Shown: piece after piece, positions 30,672 through 38,501 of the stretch
How positions within the stretch are numbered: the stretch's first letter is position 1
Layout: each line of letters opens with the position of its first letter
NCBI RefSeq assembly: GCF_003345295.1
Contig: NZ_CP031055.1
Location: forward strand, 310,001-374,000
DNA from: Vibrio splendidus
GTDB lineage: Bacteria; Pseudomonadota; Gammaproteobacteria; Enterobacterales; Vibrionaceae
Length of the DNA: 64,000 bases
Direction: 5' to 3'
Notes under the pieces: model-generated
Told to the model about the DNA's origin: nothing
Seen by the model: only the letters and a program-made list of their open reading frames with translations
Databases searched by the model: none
Made by a program: the position numbers and the translations under genes

Positions 30672-30893
30672 GGTACCACCGAAGTAATTGTTTGCTCTCC
30701 TTAGCATTAGGTCGCTCCATGTGTAAAACCAGTGAAGCAATTGAATAACACTCATATTGTAATATTTTAGAAAGAGTAGGCTAATTCGTATTGGTTATAT
30801 CGGTGATAATGCCTACTTATTGGTACGCATGATTACTTTGCTCACAACCCAAACAGATTGTGAACAAAGTGTTTAATTGATGGAAAGCTATTC

Positions 30894-31451
30894 TTAGAAC
30901 TTGTATCCGACAGTGAAAGATAACTGATCGATGTCATAGTCATCCATCATGATGAAGTTGAAGCGTAGGTCGGTATAAAGACCGAAATCAAAATTTGCTC
31001 TAACTCCGGTGCCTAGCAATAGGGAAGTATTGTTGTCTTTGATACTTGCACTACCGTCAGGCGTATTTAACGTGATCTTTTCCTCTACACGAGCAAGACC
31101 AATGGCACCGTATGGTTTTATATCAAAGTCATTGAGGAAGAATGCATAGCCGATGTCTGTGTCTATTTTGAAGGTTGAAACTTTAGTCTCATATCCATAG
31201 CCTTCAAATTTTTCATCTTCTTTACTCGTATCTGATGAGATATTCACACCAAAGATTCGGTTAATGTCATAACCATATTCGAGCTTTAACCCATTACCTA
31301 AATCGCTTCGAGAGAAATTTGAATCTAGATGATCGACTTCACTAGAAACAATACCGAAACCAATACGATGTCCAGAATAGTCTTTCTGAGCATAAGCTGA
31401 TGAAGCAGAAACGATTGCGATAACGGTTAGTGCTGTAGTTAGTAATTTCAT
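30894..31451 (-). CDS. Outer-membrane beta-barrel protein, OmpX/porin-like small barrel
   Basis: The 185-residue protein has a clear signal peptide (MKLLTTALTVIAIVSASSAYA) and amphipathic beta strands throughout. It ends FTVGYKF with the terminal Phe used by the BAM machinery. The size suits an eight-stranded barrel like OmpX/Ail or the OmpA N-domain. The ligand or role cannot be read from sequence. It lies 126 bases downstream of the LysR gene on the same strand; whether that regulator controls it is open. Confidence 0.75.
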   Translation of the reverse strand: MKLLTTALTVIAIVSASSAYAQKDYSGHRIGFGIVSSEVDHLDSNFSRSDLGNGLKLEYGYDINRIFGVNISSDTSKEDEKFEGYGYETKVSTFKIDTDIGYAFFLNDFDIKPYGAIGLARVEEKITLNTPDGSASIKDNNTSLLLGTGVRANFDFGLYTDLRFNFIMMDDYDIDQLSFTVGYKF

Positions 31452-31577
31452 GTAAATAACGCTCTTAATGTTTAATTATTGCATCCTTATATTTGATTGA
31501 CTCCCTGTCGATGGAGTGAATATTAAACAGTGTTATATTTTTAAGCTAAATAGGTTCTCGTATATCTGTAATAAGCA

Positions 31578-32507
31578 TTACTTATTAATCTGTTGTAGTA
31601 GCGCATCTTTGATTACATCGAAAAGCCAGGATATGAGAGGGTTATTACGGTTTTTAGTGTGTATATGACTGTAAACGCTGACATTCTTATGTTTAGTATC
31701 AAGATCTACATCTATAGCTCGTAGCGTTGGGTAGTTATCTATGGGGAATAGGTTGGAATGTGGCATGTACATATCGGAGTTCGCTACGACATCGATGATT
31801 GCCATCAAAATCTCGGAACGAAAGCCAATACTGTGTGGAATTGAACGTGACTCTAATATGTTGGCTGCATGGCTAAAATTGTCGTTCCAACCAGGAGATA
31901 TCATTGATGCTATTTCATAACCTGCTAATTCTTCGGGACTGACTGAAGCTTGTTTAATTGGGTGATCTTTTCTTACAAATAATCGGCCTGTAATCTCAAC
32001 CAGTTTTTTTACATAGATCTCTTTTGATGTAAAAGGTAGCTCGTAAGCAACGCCTAGCAGAACCTCTCCTTTCTGTATATCTTCACAAGATGAAGTAGAC
32101 CAGCTTACTAGCTCGAGTTTCGAGTTTGGCGCTTGCCTCATAAGCTCTTTATACAAGGTGCCGGATAAACACGCGAGTACCACAGGTGATAACGCTATCT
32201 TTAAGGGGTAGTCGATTTCACTTGGGTTAAATCGATTAGATGCATTCACCGCCGTCATCAAGCCATCAAAGTGTGGTGTTATTTCATTGACGAGTTGCTC
32301 ACTGAATGAGGTTGGTTGCAGTCCACCATGAACCTTTACGAAGAGATCATCGTTGAAGTGGTGTCTTAGCTTTTGTAGGGCTTGGCTAACCGCAGGCTGA
32401 GAAACGAATAAACGCTCCGCAGCCTTTCTGGTGTTTTTTTCTTGATAAACGATGAGGAATGTTCGTAACAGGTTTAAATCAAGAGTACTGAATAAGTCTT
32501 TAGCCAT
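31578..32507 (-). CDS. LysR-family transcriptional regulator
   Basis: The 309-residue protein has the LysR winged HTH at the N-terminus (about 10-68), with NTRKAAERLFVSQPAVSQAL as the recognition region. A periplasmic-binding-protein-like effector domain follows (about 95-305). It resembles the NodD/LeuO branch in starting DLNLLRTFLIVYQEKN. Effector and targets are unknown. It lies between cutC and a small barrel gene, all on the minus strand. Confidence 0.9.
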   Translation of the reverse strand: MAKDLFSTLDLNLLRTFLIVYQEKNTRKAAERLFVSQPAVSQALQKLRHHFNDDLFVKVHGGLQPTSFSEQLVNEITPHFDGLMTAVNASNRFNPSEIDYPLKIALSPVVLACLSGTLYKELMRQAPNSKLELVSWSTSSCEDIQKGEVLLGVAYELPFTSKEIYVKKLVEITGRLFVRKDHPIKQASVSPEELAGYEIASMISPGWNDNFSHAANILESRSIPHSIGFRSEILMAIIDVVANSDMYMPHSNLFPIDNYPTLRAIDVDLDTKHKNVSVYSHIHTKNRNNPLISWLFDVIKDALLQQINK

Positions 32508-32609
32508 ATCTATCCGTGAAAAGTTTACTGCACTATTAAACCTAATATACGTTAGCGGGATAGATTAGTCAGTGAGGTTCTCTTAGATTTTTGTTAATGG
32601 CTATTGCTC

Positions 32610-33356
32610 TTAAATAGCTAGGACGGCTCTCATATCGGATATTTTTCTAGCATCAGTTACTGGGATTTGATAATCATCAACGTTATCGTTACCCATTTGA
32701 GCACTAGAGCTCTTTTCCATTAGGCTCGGTCTTGTCGATTTACCTGAAAGATGAAGTGCAGGCACTTGGGTATTGCTTCGAATCATCTTAGCATTCGTTG
32801 CGTTGACGCCAGCCCCAGCCATGATGTCGATTCTTCCATCGGCTTGTTTGACCATATCTGCTAATACATGGATTCCTTGCTCTGCATTTGCAGCAAGCCC
32901 TGACGTTAGGATTCGTTCACAGCCGAGCGCTATGACCTGTTCTAATGCTGTTTGGTAATCAGAGCTTTGGTCAATGGCTCTATGAAACGTCATTCCAAGC
33001 TTCAATGAGTGCGCTTTGTCAGCCAGTTGATGCATTTTTGGCATATCAATACTTCCGTTCGGCGCTAATACACCAAGTACGACTCCATCCAACCCAGCAC
33101 TTGCACAAGCTTCAATATCTTCAAGCATACAGAGCATATCGTCATCATCGAAAATGAAGTCGCCTTGTCTTGGTCGTATCATCGCGTAGACAGGAACAGA
33201 CGAAATTTTTGCGGCTTGCTTCATCATTCCGAAGCTTGGAGTTAACCCGCCAAGTGCCAATGAAGAGCAAAGCTCAATTCGATTCGCGCCACCAGATAGT
33301 GCGTTATGTAGAGATTCTAAGTTATCGATACAGACTTCAATTTCGGTGTTCATCAT
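32610..33356 (-). CDS. cutC: CutC family protein
   Basis: The 248-residue TIM-barrel protein has the family sequences EVCIDNLESLHNALSGGANR, IELCSSLALGGLTPS, YAMIRPRQGDF, LGMTFHRAID and IMAGAGVN. CutC was named for copper homeostasis in E. coli, but a direct copper role is disputed. GGAT lies before the ATG pair, and I keep the first ATG. It stands alone on the minus strand between the LysR gene and the peroxiredoxin gene. Confidence 0.95.
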   Translation of the reverse strand: MMNTEIEVCIDNLESLHNALSGGANRIELCSSLALGGLTPSFGMMKQAAKISSVPVYAMIRPRQGDFIFDDDDMLCMLEDIEACASAGLDGVVLGVLAPNGSIDMPKMHQLADKAHSLKLGMTFHRAIDQSSDYQTALEQVIALGCERILTSGLAANAEQGIHVLADMVKQADGRIDIMAGAGVNATNAKMIRSNTQVPALHLSGKSTRPSLMEKSSSAQMGNDNVDDYQIPVTDARKISDMRAVLAI

Positions 33357-33672
33357 GTTTATCCGTTCAAAAAGATACTGATGAAATCATAGCAATCTAG
33401 ATACGGATATGAATAGGTGGTAGCAGAGGAAAATAGGGGCAAAGTTTGTTTTTGTAACTACCTCAATTAAGTGATGCTGAGGGAGCTTAGGGGAAATGAA
33501 AAGCCGTCGAATAGATATGAAAAAAGCCCGAAGCGTTAACTTCGGGCTTTTAATAGGACTTTACTTCTTAACTGATTGGCGGTGCGCTTTGCGCTATTAG
33601 CTTATGCTTTATTTCTCTTTATAGAGAGTCTTCCAACCATTAACCTGAGTTGAGTTCAGGCTTAAGAGGTAA
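33357..33672. other. Intergenic region between ahpC end and cutC start
   Basis: The 316 bases hold a strong hairpin (listed separately) and a weaker one (CCTGA 33640-33644, loop GTTGAG, TCAGG) close to the ahpC stop. No gene is visible. Confidence 0.4.
33521..33552. terminator. Terminator downstream of ahpC
   Basis: AAAGCCCGAAG (33523-33533) and CTTCGGGCTTT (33540-33550) form a perfect 11-bp stem with a six-base loop. An A-run lies on its left, which reads as a T-run for leftward transcription from ahpC. Confidence 0.85.
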
Positions 33673-34281
33673 TTACTTGCTTAGGTCGTCAGCGTGCTCA
33701 GATAGGAACGCAGCAACACCTGTTGGTGATGCGTCCATACCTGCTTTGCCTTCTTCCCATTGTGCAGGACAAACTTCACCGTTCTTCTCGTGGAAGTTTA
33801 GTGCATCTACCATGCGTAGCATTTCGTCGATGTTACGACCTAGTGGAAGATCGTTAACTACTTGGTGACGTACAAGGCCGTCAGCGTCGATTAGGAAAGA
33901 ACCACGGAAAGCAACGCCTGCTTCTGGGTGCTCAACATCGTATGCTTTGCAGATCTCGTGCTTAACGTCAGCAATTAGAGGGTATTTAACTTGACCGATA
34001 CCGCCATCAGCGATAGCAGTGTTACGCCATGCGTTGTGAGAGAATTGTGAATCGATAGAAACACCAATTACTTCAACGCCTTTAGCTTGGAAATCTTCTA
34101 GACGGTTGTCGAAAGCGATTAGCTCTGAAGGACAAACGAAAGTGAAGTCTAGTGGGTAGAAGAAAACTACAGCTTTCTTACCTTTAGTGAATTCTGCGAA
34201 GTTGAAGTTATCAACGATCTCACCGTTACCTAGAACAGCTGCTGCAGTAAAGTCAGGGGCTTGACGACCTACTAGTACCAT
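33673..34281 (-). CDS. ahpC: Typical 2-Cys peroxiredoxin (AhpC/Prx type, OxyR2 partner)
   Basis: The 202-residue thiol peroxidase reduces H2O2 and organic peroxides. The peroxidatic Cys is C50 in DFTFVCPSEL and the resolving Cys is C171 in GEVCPAQW, the typical 2-Cys layout. GVAFRGSFLID is also conserved. The hyperoxidation-linked GGLG element appears as GGIG, but the C-terminal YF pair is absent. AGGAG lies 8 bases before the ATG. It is divergent from an OxyR2-type gene, matching VC0731/VC0732 of V. cholerae and prx2/oxyR2 of V. vulnificus as I recall them. No ahpF is adjacent. Naming differs between species (ahpC, prx2). Confidence 0.93.
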   Translation of the reverse strand: MVLVGRQAPDFTAAAVLGNGEIVDNFNFAEFTKGKKAVVFFYPLDFTFVCPSELIAFDNRLEDFQAKGVEVIGVSIDSQFSHNAWRNTAIADGGIGQVKYPLIADVKHEICKAYDVEHPEAGVAFRGSFLIDADGLVRHQVVNDLPLGRNIDEMLRMVDALNFHEKNGEVCPAQWEEGKAGMDASPTGVAAFLSEHADDLSK

Positions 34282-34348
34282 TTGGAATCTCCTAAAAAAT
34301 TAGTTGGCCCAACACATCTTTGTTTGGGCTCCGTTTCTACGGGACAAA

Positions 34349-34371
34349 CTATAGTACAATCGGTACTATAG
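34349..34371. promoter_or_regulatory. Perfect palindrome in the ahpC/oxyR2 control region (candidate operator)
   Basis: CTATAGTAC (34349-34357) and GTACTATAG (34363-34371) are perfect 9-base arms around AATCG. A minus-strand -10-like TATAGT lies within the left arm, about 67 bases before ahpC. The spacing of the ATAG/CTAT elements is not the N7 spacing of the classical OxyR site, so OxyR2 binding is inferred from position and symmetry. Confidence 0.6.
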
Positions 34372-34490
34372 AAAAAAGCGAATTAAATAGATTAAGTTAA
34401 TCGAAAAAAGCGATGAGCTTAATCTTTGTCCAGTCCTTAGGTCTACTGACCTTTACGTAACTTATCCTACTCATATTACAAAGTAATTTC

Positions 34491-35396
34491 ATGAATAAAT
34501 GGCCAAGTCTTAAGCAGCTTCACTATCTTGTTACCCTTCACGAAACCCGTCACTTTAGCGATGCGGCGGATCGCTGTTTCGTCAGTCAATCTACGCTAAG
34601 TAAAGGCATTCAAAACCTCGAAGAGCTGATTGGTTGTCCTCTTTATGAGAAGAAAGATAAAAAGAGCCCATTGGTTTTCACTCAAGCGGGTGAGCTGGTG
34701 GTTAAGCACGGTCGAGAGCTATTGGCGAAAGGGCAAGATCTTGTCGAACTTGGAAACTTGTGTAATGGGGATGCGATGCAAGGGCAGCTAAGAGTCGGGT
34801 GTATCCCTACCATTGCGCCATTTCTTCTGTGTGATTTGGTTCAAGAAGCCAATCATCGTTTTCCTCAGTTGAACTTACTGTTACGTGAAGACACGACGAC
34901 TAACTTATTGGCTGCATTACGTCATGGTGAGTTAGATGTGTTGATTCTGGCTCTGCCTGTCGATATCGACAACATGGAGAGTAAAGTTGTCGGACAAGAC
35001 CCGTTCAGAATGGTGATCAGTCGTAATCAAGCCGATGGCATTCGTGTTCCGATTAAATACGATGATTTGCCAGATGAGTCTGTATTCTTGTTGGAGAACG
35101 AGCACTGTTTAACCGAACATGCGGTGTCAGCGTGCAAGTTAACTGATAAAGAGAAGATCAATCCGTTCACGGCAACGAGCTTGCACACATTGGTGCAAAT
35201 GGTAGCAAATGGTTTAGGAACCACCTTTATTCCGCAGATGGCTATCGACCACGGTTTGCTTGAAAACCAAAACCTAGTGGTGATCGATCCTCCAGGCCAA
35301 CAGGCATACCGAGACATTGGTCTTGTCTGGCGACCAAGTTCGTCGCGTCTAGAGACATTCCATCAGTTAGCGGATGTGGTGTCTGAGTTGTTGTAA
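34491..35396 (+). CDS. oxyR2: Peroxide-sensing LysR regulator, OxyR2 type
   Basis: The 301-residue LysR protein has an HTH at about 4-62 (HFSDAADRCFVSQSTLSKGI) and a regulatory domain with the OxyR redox pair C206 and C215 in HCLTEHAVSAC. Residue 204 is Glu (ENEHC), where ordinary OxyR has Gly. V. vulnificus OxyR2 has Glu204, Cys206 and Cys215, so this is very likely its orthologue. It should form a C206-C215 disulphide on H2O2 and switch on the divergent peroxiredoxin gene. The shared 209-base intergenic region contains a perfect palindrome. Confidence 0.88.
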   Translation: MNKWPSLKQLHYLVTLHETRHFSDAADRCFVSQSTLSKGIQNLEELIGCPLYEKKDKKSPLVFTQAGELVVKHGRELLAKGQDLVELGNLCNGDAMQGQLRVGCIPTIAPFLLCDLVQEANHRFPQLNLLLREDTTTNLLAALRHGELDVLILALPVDIDNMESKVVGQDPFRMVISRNQADGIRVPIKYDDLPDESVFLLENEHCLTEHAVSACKLTDKEKINPFTATSLHTLVQMVANGLGTTFIPQMAIDHGLLENQNLVVIDPPGQQAYRDIGLVWRPSSSRLETFHQLADVVSELL

Positions 35397-35415
35397 AAAA
35401 CTAGAACATCAAAAT

Positions 35416-35447
35416 AAAAAGAGCGGCTATTTTAGCTGCTCTTTTTG
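35416..35447. terminator. Terminator downstream of oxyR2
   Basis: AAAAAGAGCGGCTA and TAGCTGCTCTTTTT pair with one mismatch around a short T loop. The hairpin has flanking A and T runs and lies 20 bases after the oxyR2 stop. Confidence 0.85.
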
Positions 35448-35466
35448 TCTGTTCATTTGAGAAGAA

Positions 35467-35489
35467 AAACGCCACAAGATGTGGCGTTT
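35467..35489. terminator. Second hairpin, probable terminator of the chemoreceptor gene
   Basis: AAACGCCACA and TGTGGCGTTT are perfect 10-base arms around AGA. Reading leftward the stem is followed by TTTCTTC. It lies 18 bases past the chemoreceptor stop, so it suits the minus-strand gene. Confidence 0.7.
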
Positions 35490-35506
35490 GAAATTTATCT
35501 ATAGCG

Positions 35507-37447
35507 TTAGATTTTGAAAAAACTCAGTAAGTCTTTTTGTTTCACTGCTAATGAAGATAACTCCTCACTCGCTTGTTTGCTTTGTTCGATTCCTGAAACA
35601 TTTTGGTGAACGATATCAAAGGTCAAAGAAACATTTTGTGAAATATCCTGTGTGACTCCTGATTGTTCTTCAGATGCTGTTGCTACTTGTGTATTCATAT
35701 CTGAAATCAGGCCAACAGACTCCGTTATTGATGCGAATGCCGTTCTAAGCTGTTCGCTGTAATGACGCGACTCTACGGCTAACGATAGATTAGATTGCAT
35801 GAACTGGTTGGCATCTTTTGCTTGTGCTTGAAGTCGAGAGATTATCTCTTGAATATCGACAGTTGATTGTTGTGTTTTAGCCGCCAGAGAACGAACTTCA
35901 TCAGCAACGACAGCAAAACCACGCCCTTGCTCACCAGCTCGTGCGGCCTCAATGGCTGCGTTGAGTGCTAGCAAGTTCGTTTGCTCAGAGATGGAGTTGA
36001 TCACTTCAATAACAGTACCGATCTCTACCGAGTACTCTTGCAGTTGATTTACGATATTTGATGTCTCTTCGATTGAGTCTTCAACCTTGCGAGATATATC
36101 ATCTGAGGCATCGAGTGAAACGCCGCCCTTTTTAACATTGGAAGTTGCCCCCGTTGCCGCGTTCTCAGCACTAGCTGCATTATGGCTAACTTCATTCGCA
36201 GTACTAGAAAGTTCATTGATGGCTGTTGCTATTTGCTCCATTTGGCTCAGTTCTTGTTGAGCATTCCCTTCTGTTTGACTCATCACGGCCGTTAACTCGA
36301 CTGAAGCCGCTGAAACATTGTCTGAAATTTGGTGGAAACCATCGATGATACGACGTAGCTCTTGGCGCATCTCTAAAATGTTTGCGTATATACCCGTTTC
36401 TTTACCTGTTATTGGAATCTGTTTTGAAAGGTCACCGGAAGCGACTTCTTCTACAATTGCTTGAATATCGCTAGGCTCTCCCCCTACGACTTTCCAGACG
36501 CTACGATAAATCGAGATGGCAATGCCAAGGGCAATCGCGATAACAATAATTGAAAGAGCACCTAAGATAAATTGAGCATTTGAAAATCGTTCAACCATGC
36601 TTGGTCCGACGGAGTCTTGTTGTGACTTGGTAGATAGCTTTATTTCTTCAATTGTTTTCGCCGCATTGCTACCTGCAATATCAAGGGTTCCAGAAACGAT
36701 GTTGTTTCGTTCCTTTATCGTGTTAACAACTTCTGAAAAAGTGACTCGGTAGGTTTTAAAGGCATTATTAAAATCAGCTAAGTAACGAATTTGCTCGTCT
36801 GACATCAATTGAGATTCTATGGTTTCTACGAGAAATGTGGCGGACGCAAACTCTTTTTGAGCTCGTTGAGCATCTTCTATTTTGTTGCTAGTCAAAAATT
36901 TAGAAGCATACAATCGTGATAACAACACATGTTGTTGAAGTTGCCCTGAACTGACAGCAACTTCTAAATCTTCTTCAGCAGAAGCTTGCGTCATTAAGTT
37001 AGTCACTGCTTGTCGCATCTTAAGACCTGATGGATCTAAGTTTTCTTTAACTAAGTTGTTCCTAGTATTGACCAGTTGCACTACCTGGTTAAAGCCCTGG
37101 CTGTATTGTTTAAGCTGCTTCTCTATCGCTAAAAACTCATTTTTATGTAGGTCGTCAATATGAGCGTCCAATACTTCGTCAATCAACTGAATTGATGTTG
37201 TGATGCGCTTATTGAGCTCTGAAGCATGCGATACAACAGGGTTCTTTATATATTTTAATGCAGATAAACGAGCTTCCAATATGTTGGCTTGGATTCGCCC
37301 AGTGGATACACTGGTTAATGCAAGAGAGCGATAGGTATTAAACCCATGACTAGATTGATAAAAGCGCAATGAAGCAACGACTGAAATAACCAAAATTAGC
37401 GCAAGAATCACGCCAAAACCCAAGGACAGCAATTTCTTTAAACTCAT
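35507..37447 (-). CDS. Methyl-accepting chemotaxis protein with helical periplasmic sensor
   Basis: I choose ATG 37447, since GGGA lies 9 bases upstream; an ATG 9 bases earlier abuts that site. About 646 residues: TM1 (about 8-28), a helical periplasmic domain of about 260 residues, TM2 (about 293-316), a HAMP, and a signalling domain with the hairpin tip EQTNLLALNAAIEAARAGEQ. The periplasmic part contains two similar segments, RNNLVKENLDPSG and RNNIVSGTLDIAG, suggesting a helical bimodular (HBM) sensor. The ligand is unknown. No C-terminal CheR-binding pentapeptide is present. The gene is monocistronic. Confidence 0.93.
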   Translation of the reverse strand: MSLKKLLSLGFGVILALILVISVVASLRFYQSSHGFNTYRSLALTSVSTGRIQANILEARLSALKYIKNPVVSHASELNKRITTSIQLIDEVLDAHIDDLHKNEFLAIEKQLKQYSQGFNQVVQLVNTRNNLVKENLDPSGLKMRQAVTNLMTQASAEEDLEVAVSSGQLQQHVLLSRLYASKFLTSNKIEDAQRAQKEFASATFLVETIESQLMSDEQIRYLADFNNAFKTYRVTFSEVVNTIKERNNIVSGTLDIAGSNAAKTIEEIKLSTKSQQDSVGPSMVERFSNAQFILGALSIIVIAIALGIAISIYRSVWKVVGGEPSDIQAIVEEVASGDLSKQIPITGKETGIYANILEMRQELRRIIDGFHQISDNVSAASVELTAVMSQTEGNAQQELSQMEQIATAINELSSTANEVSHNAASAENAATGATSNVKKGGVSLDASDDISRKVEDSIEETSNIVNQLQEYSVEIGTVIEVINSISEQTNLLALNAAIEAARAGEQGRGFAVVADEVRSLAAKTQQSTVDIQEIISRLQAQAKDANQFMQSNLSLAVESRHYSEQLRTAFASITESVGLISDMNTQVATASEEQSGVTQDISQNVSLTFDIVHQNVSGIEQSKQASEELSSLAVKQKDLLSFFKI

Positions 37448-37672
37448 AAGTATCATTCCCAGAAAGGCAGTTTGTTTTTATTGTTAACAAATTTTTACAT
37501 TATCCAAACGATAGATATATCAATAAATCTAATTAGAGTCTTACATTCTCATATGTAAGAACAATAAGTCAGATAGGTTTGTTGAGATGCTTATTTTTTG
37601 GAACAGGTCTCTAAGAAGAAATGAAGGGTGCGGTGAGTTTCACAGTGAATATGTGAGAGTTGGGGCATGAAA

Positions 37673-37695
37673 AGAGCCTTGGATTGAAAGGCTCT
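37673..37695 (-). terminator. Terminator of the CBS-domain gene
   Basis: AGAGCCTT (37673-37680) and AAGGCTCT (37688-37695) form a perfect 8-bp stem. Reading leftward it is followed by TTTCATGCC. It lies about 30 bases past the CBS gene stop. Confidence 0.65.
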
Positions 37696-37723
37696 AGGGG
37701 GTTTGCGGGTAAAACAACCTTGA

Positions 37724-38167
37724 TTAACCTTCAACTTCTTCGGGTTCTACTTCTTCTTGTAGTTCGAGTAAGTTGATCGCTATCGTGACGAAATCACTGT
37801 CGGTGATAATGCCTACTAATTCGTGATCATCTACGACAGGTAAACAGCCCACTTTGTGTTTCTGCATATAAACAGCTGATTCTTTCAATCCTGCTCGTGG
37901 TTCTACAGACATTACGCTTTTGTGCATGATGTCGTTGAGCGGTGTAGCAAGAGTAAATGATTGAGCTTGTGGGATGTTTTGCAGGCTAGATTCTTGAGCG
38001 GCTAGAACGTCTCGCTGTGTGACGACGCCAAGTAGTTGCCTGTCGGAATCAACGACCGGAATATGGCGGATATCAAGCGCTTCCATCATGTGCTTAGCAT
38101 CGGCAAGTGAGTGTGAGCGCAATAGGGTATGAGGGTTGCGAGTCATCATATCTTCAACCTTGATCAT
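37724..38167 (-). CDS. Tandem CBS-domain protein
   Basis: The 147-residue protein consists of two CBS domains (about 7-60 and 80-135), shown by MEALDIRHIPVVDSDRQLLG and MQKHKVGCLPVVDDHELVG, with an acidic tail (EVEPEEVEG). Such stand-alone CBS pairs bind adenosyl ligands and regulate partner proteins, but the partner is not evident here. AGGAGG lies before the ATG, a strong ribosome site. It is divergent from queA and looks monocistronic. Confidence 0.9.
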   Translation of the reverse strand: MIKVEDMMTRNPHTLLRSHSLADAKHMMEALDIRHIPVVDSDRQLLGVVTQRDVLAAQESSLQNIPQAQSFTLATPLNDIMHKSVMSVEPRAGLKESAVYMQKHKVGCLPVVDDHELVGIITDSDFVTIAINLLELQEEVEPEEVEG

Positions 38168-38501
38168 ACGAACCTCCTTCTTTTTTATTTGTTGCTATTA
38201 CTATAGTTTTTTATCCAAAAAATAACTGAGATCTGACGCATTCTTGGGTGAGTTTTATGCAACTAATTCTTTAGTTTGAGGTGGTGAATCAGTAGCATTA
38301 TTTTACGCCTCTTTACAATAATCCAGTGCTGTAAACCTTGCTATTGCGGCTCGTGTGCCTATACTAGCCCACTGCGAAATTTTTAGTCGTGTTTGTGATG
38401 TGTTTCTGGTAACGATTGACTTACCGTAACGATTGATCTGCAACCATGATTTATTATTCGTCAACAGCACAAATCTCATCAACTAAGACAAGACTACAAA
38501 C
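38168..38501. other. Intergenic region upstream of queA
   Basis: The 334 bases have no gene. Besides a queA promoter candidate they contain an 11-base direct repeat, GTAACGATTGA, at 38409-38419 and 38426-38436 with a 17-base period. Its role is unknown. Confidence 0.5.
38338..38365 (+). promoter_or_regulatory. Candidate sigma70 promoter of the queA-tgt operon
   Basis: TTGCTA (38338-38343) and TATACT (38360-38365) are 16 bases apart, about 135 bases before queA. The elements are good but not perfect, and the long leader is unexplained. Confidence 0.55.

Noticed and set aside
32773..33400. Plus-strand open frames opposite cutC
   Set aside because: They are shadows of cutC codons and have no ribosome sites.
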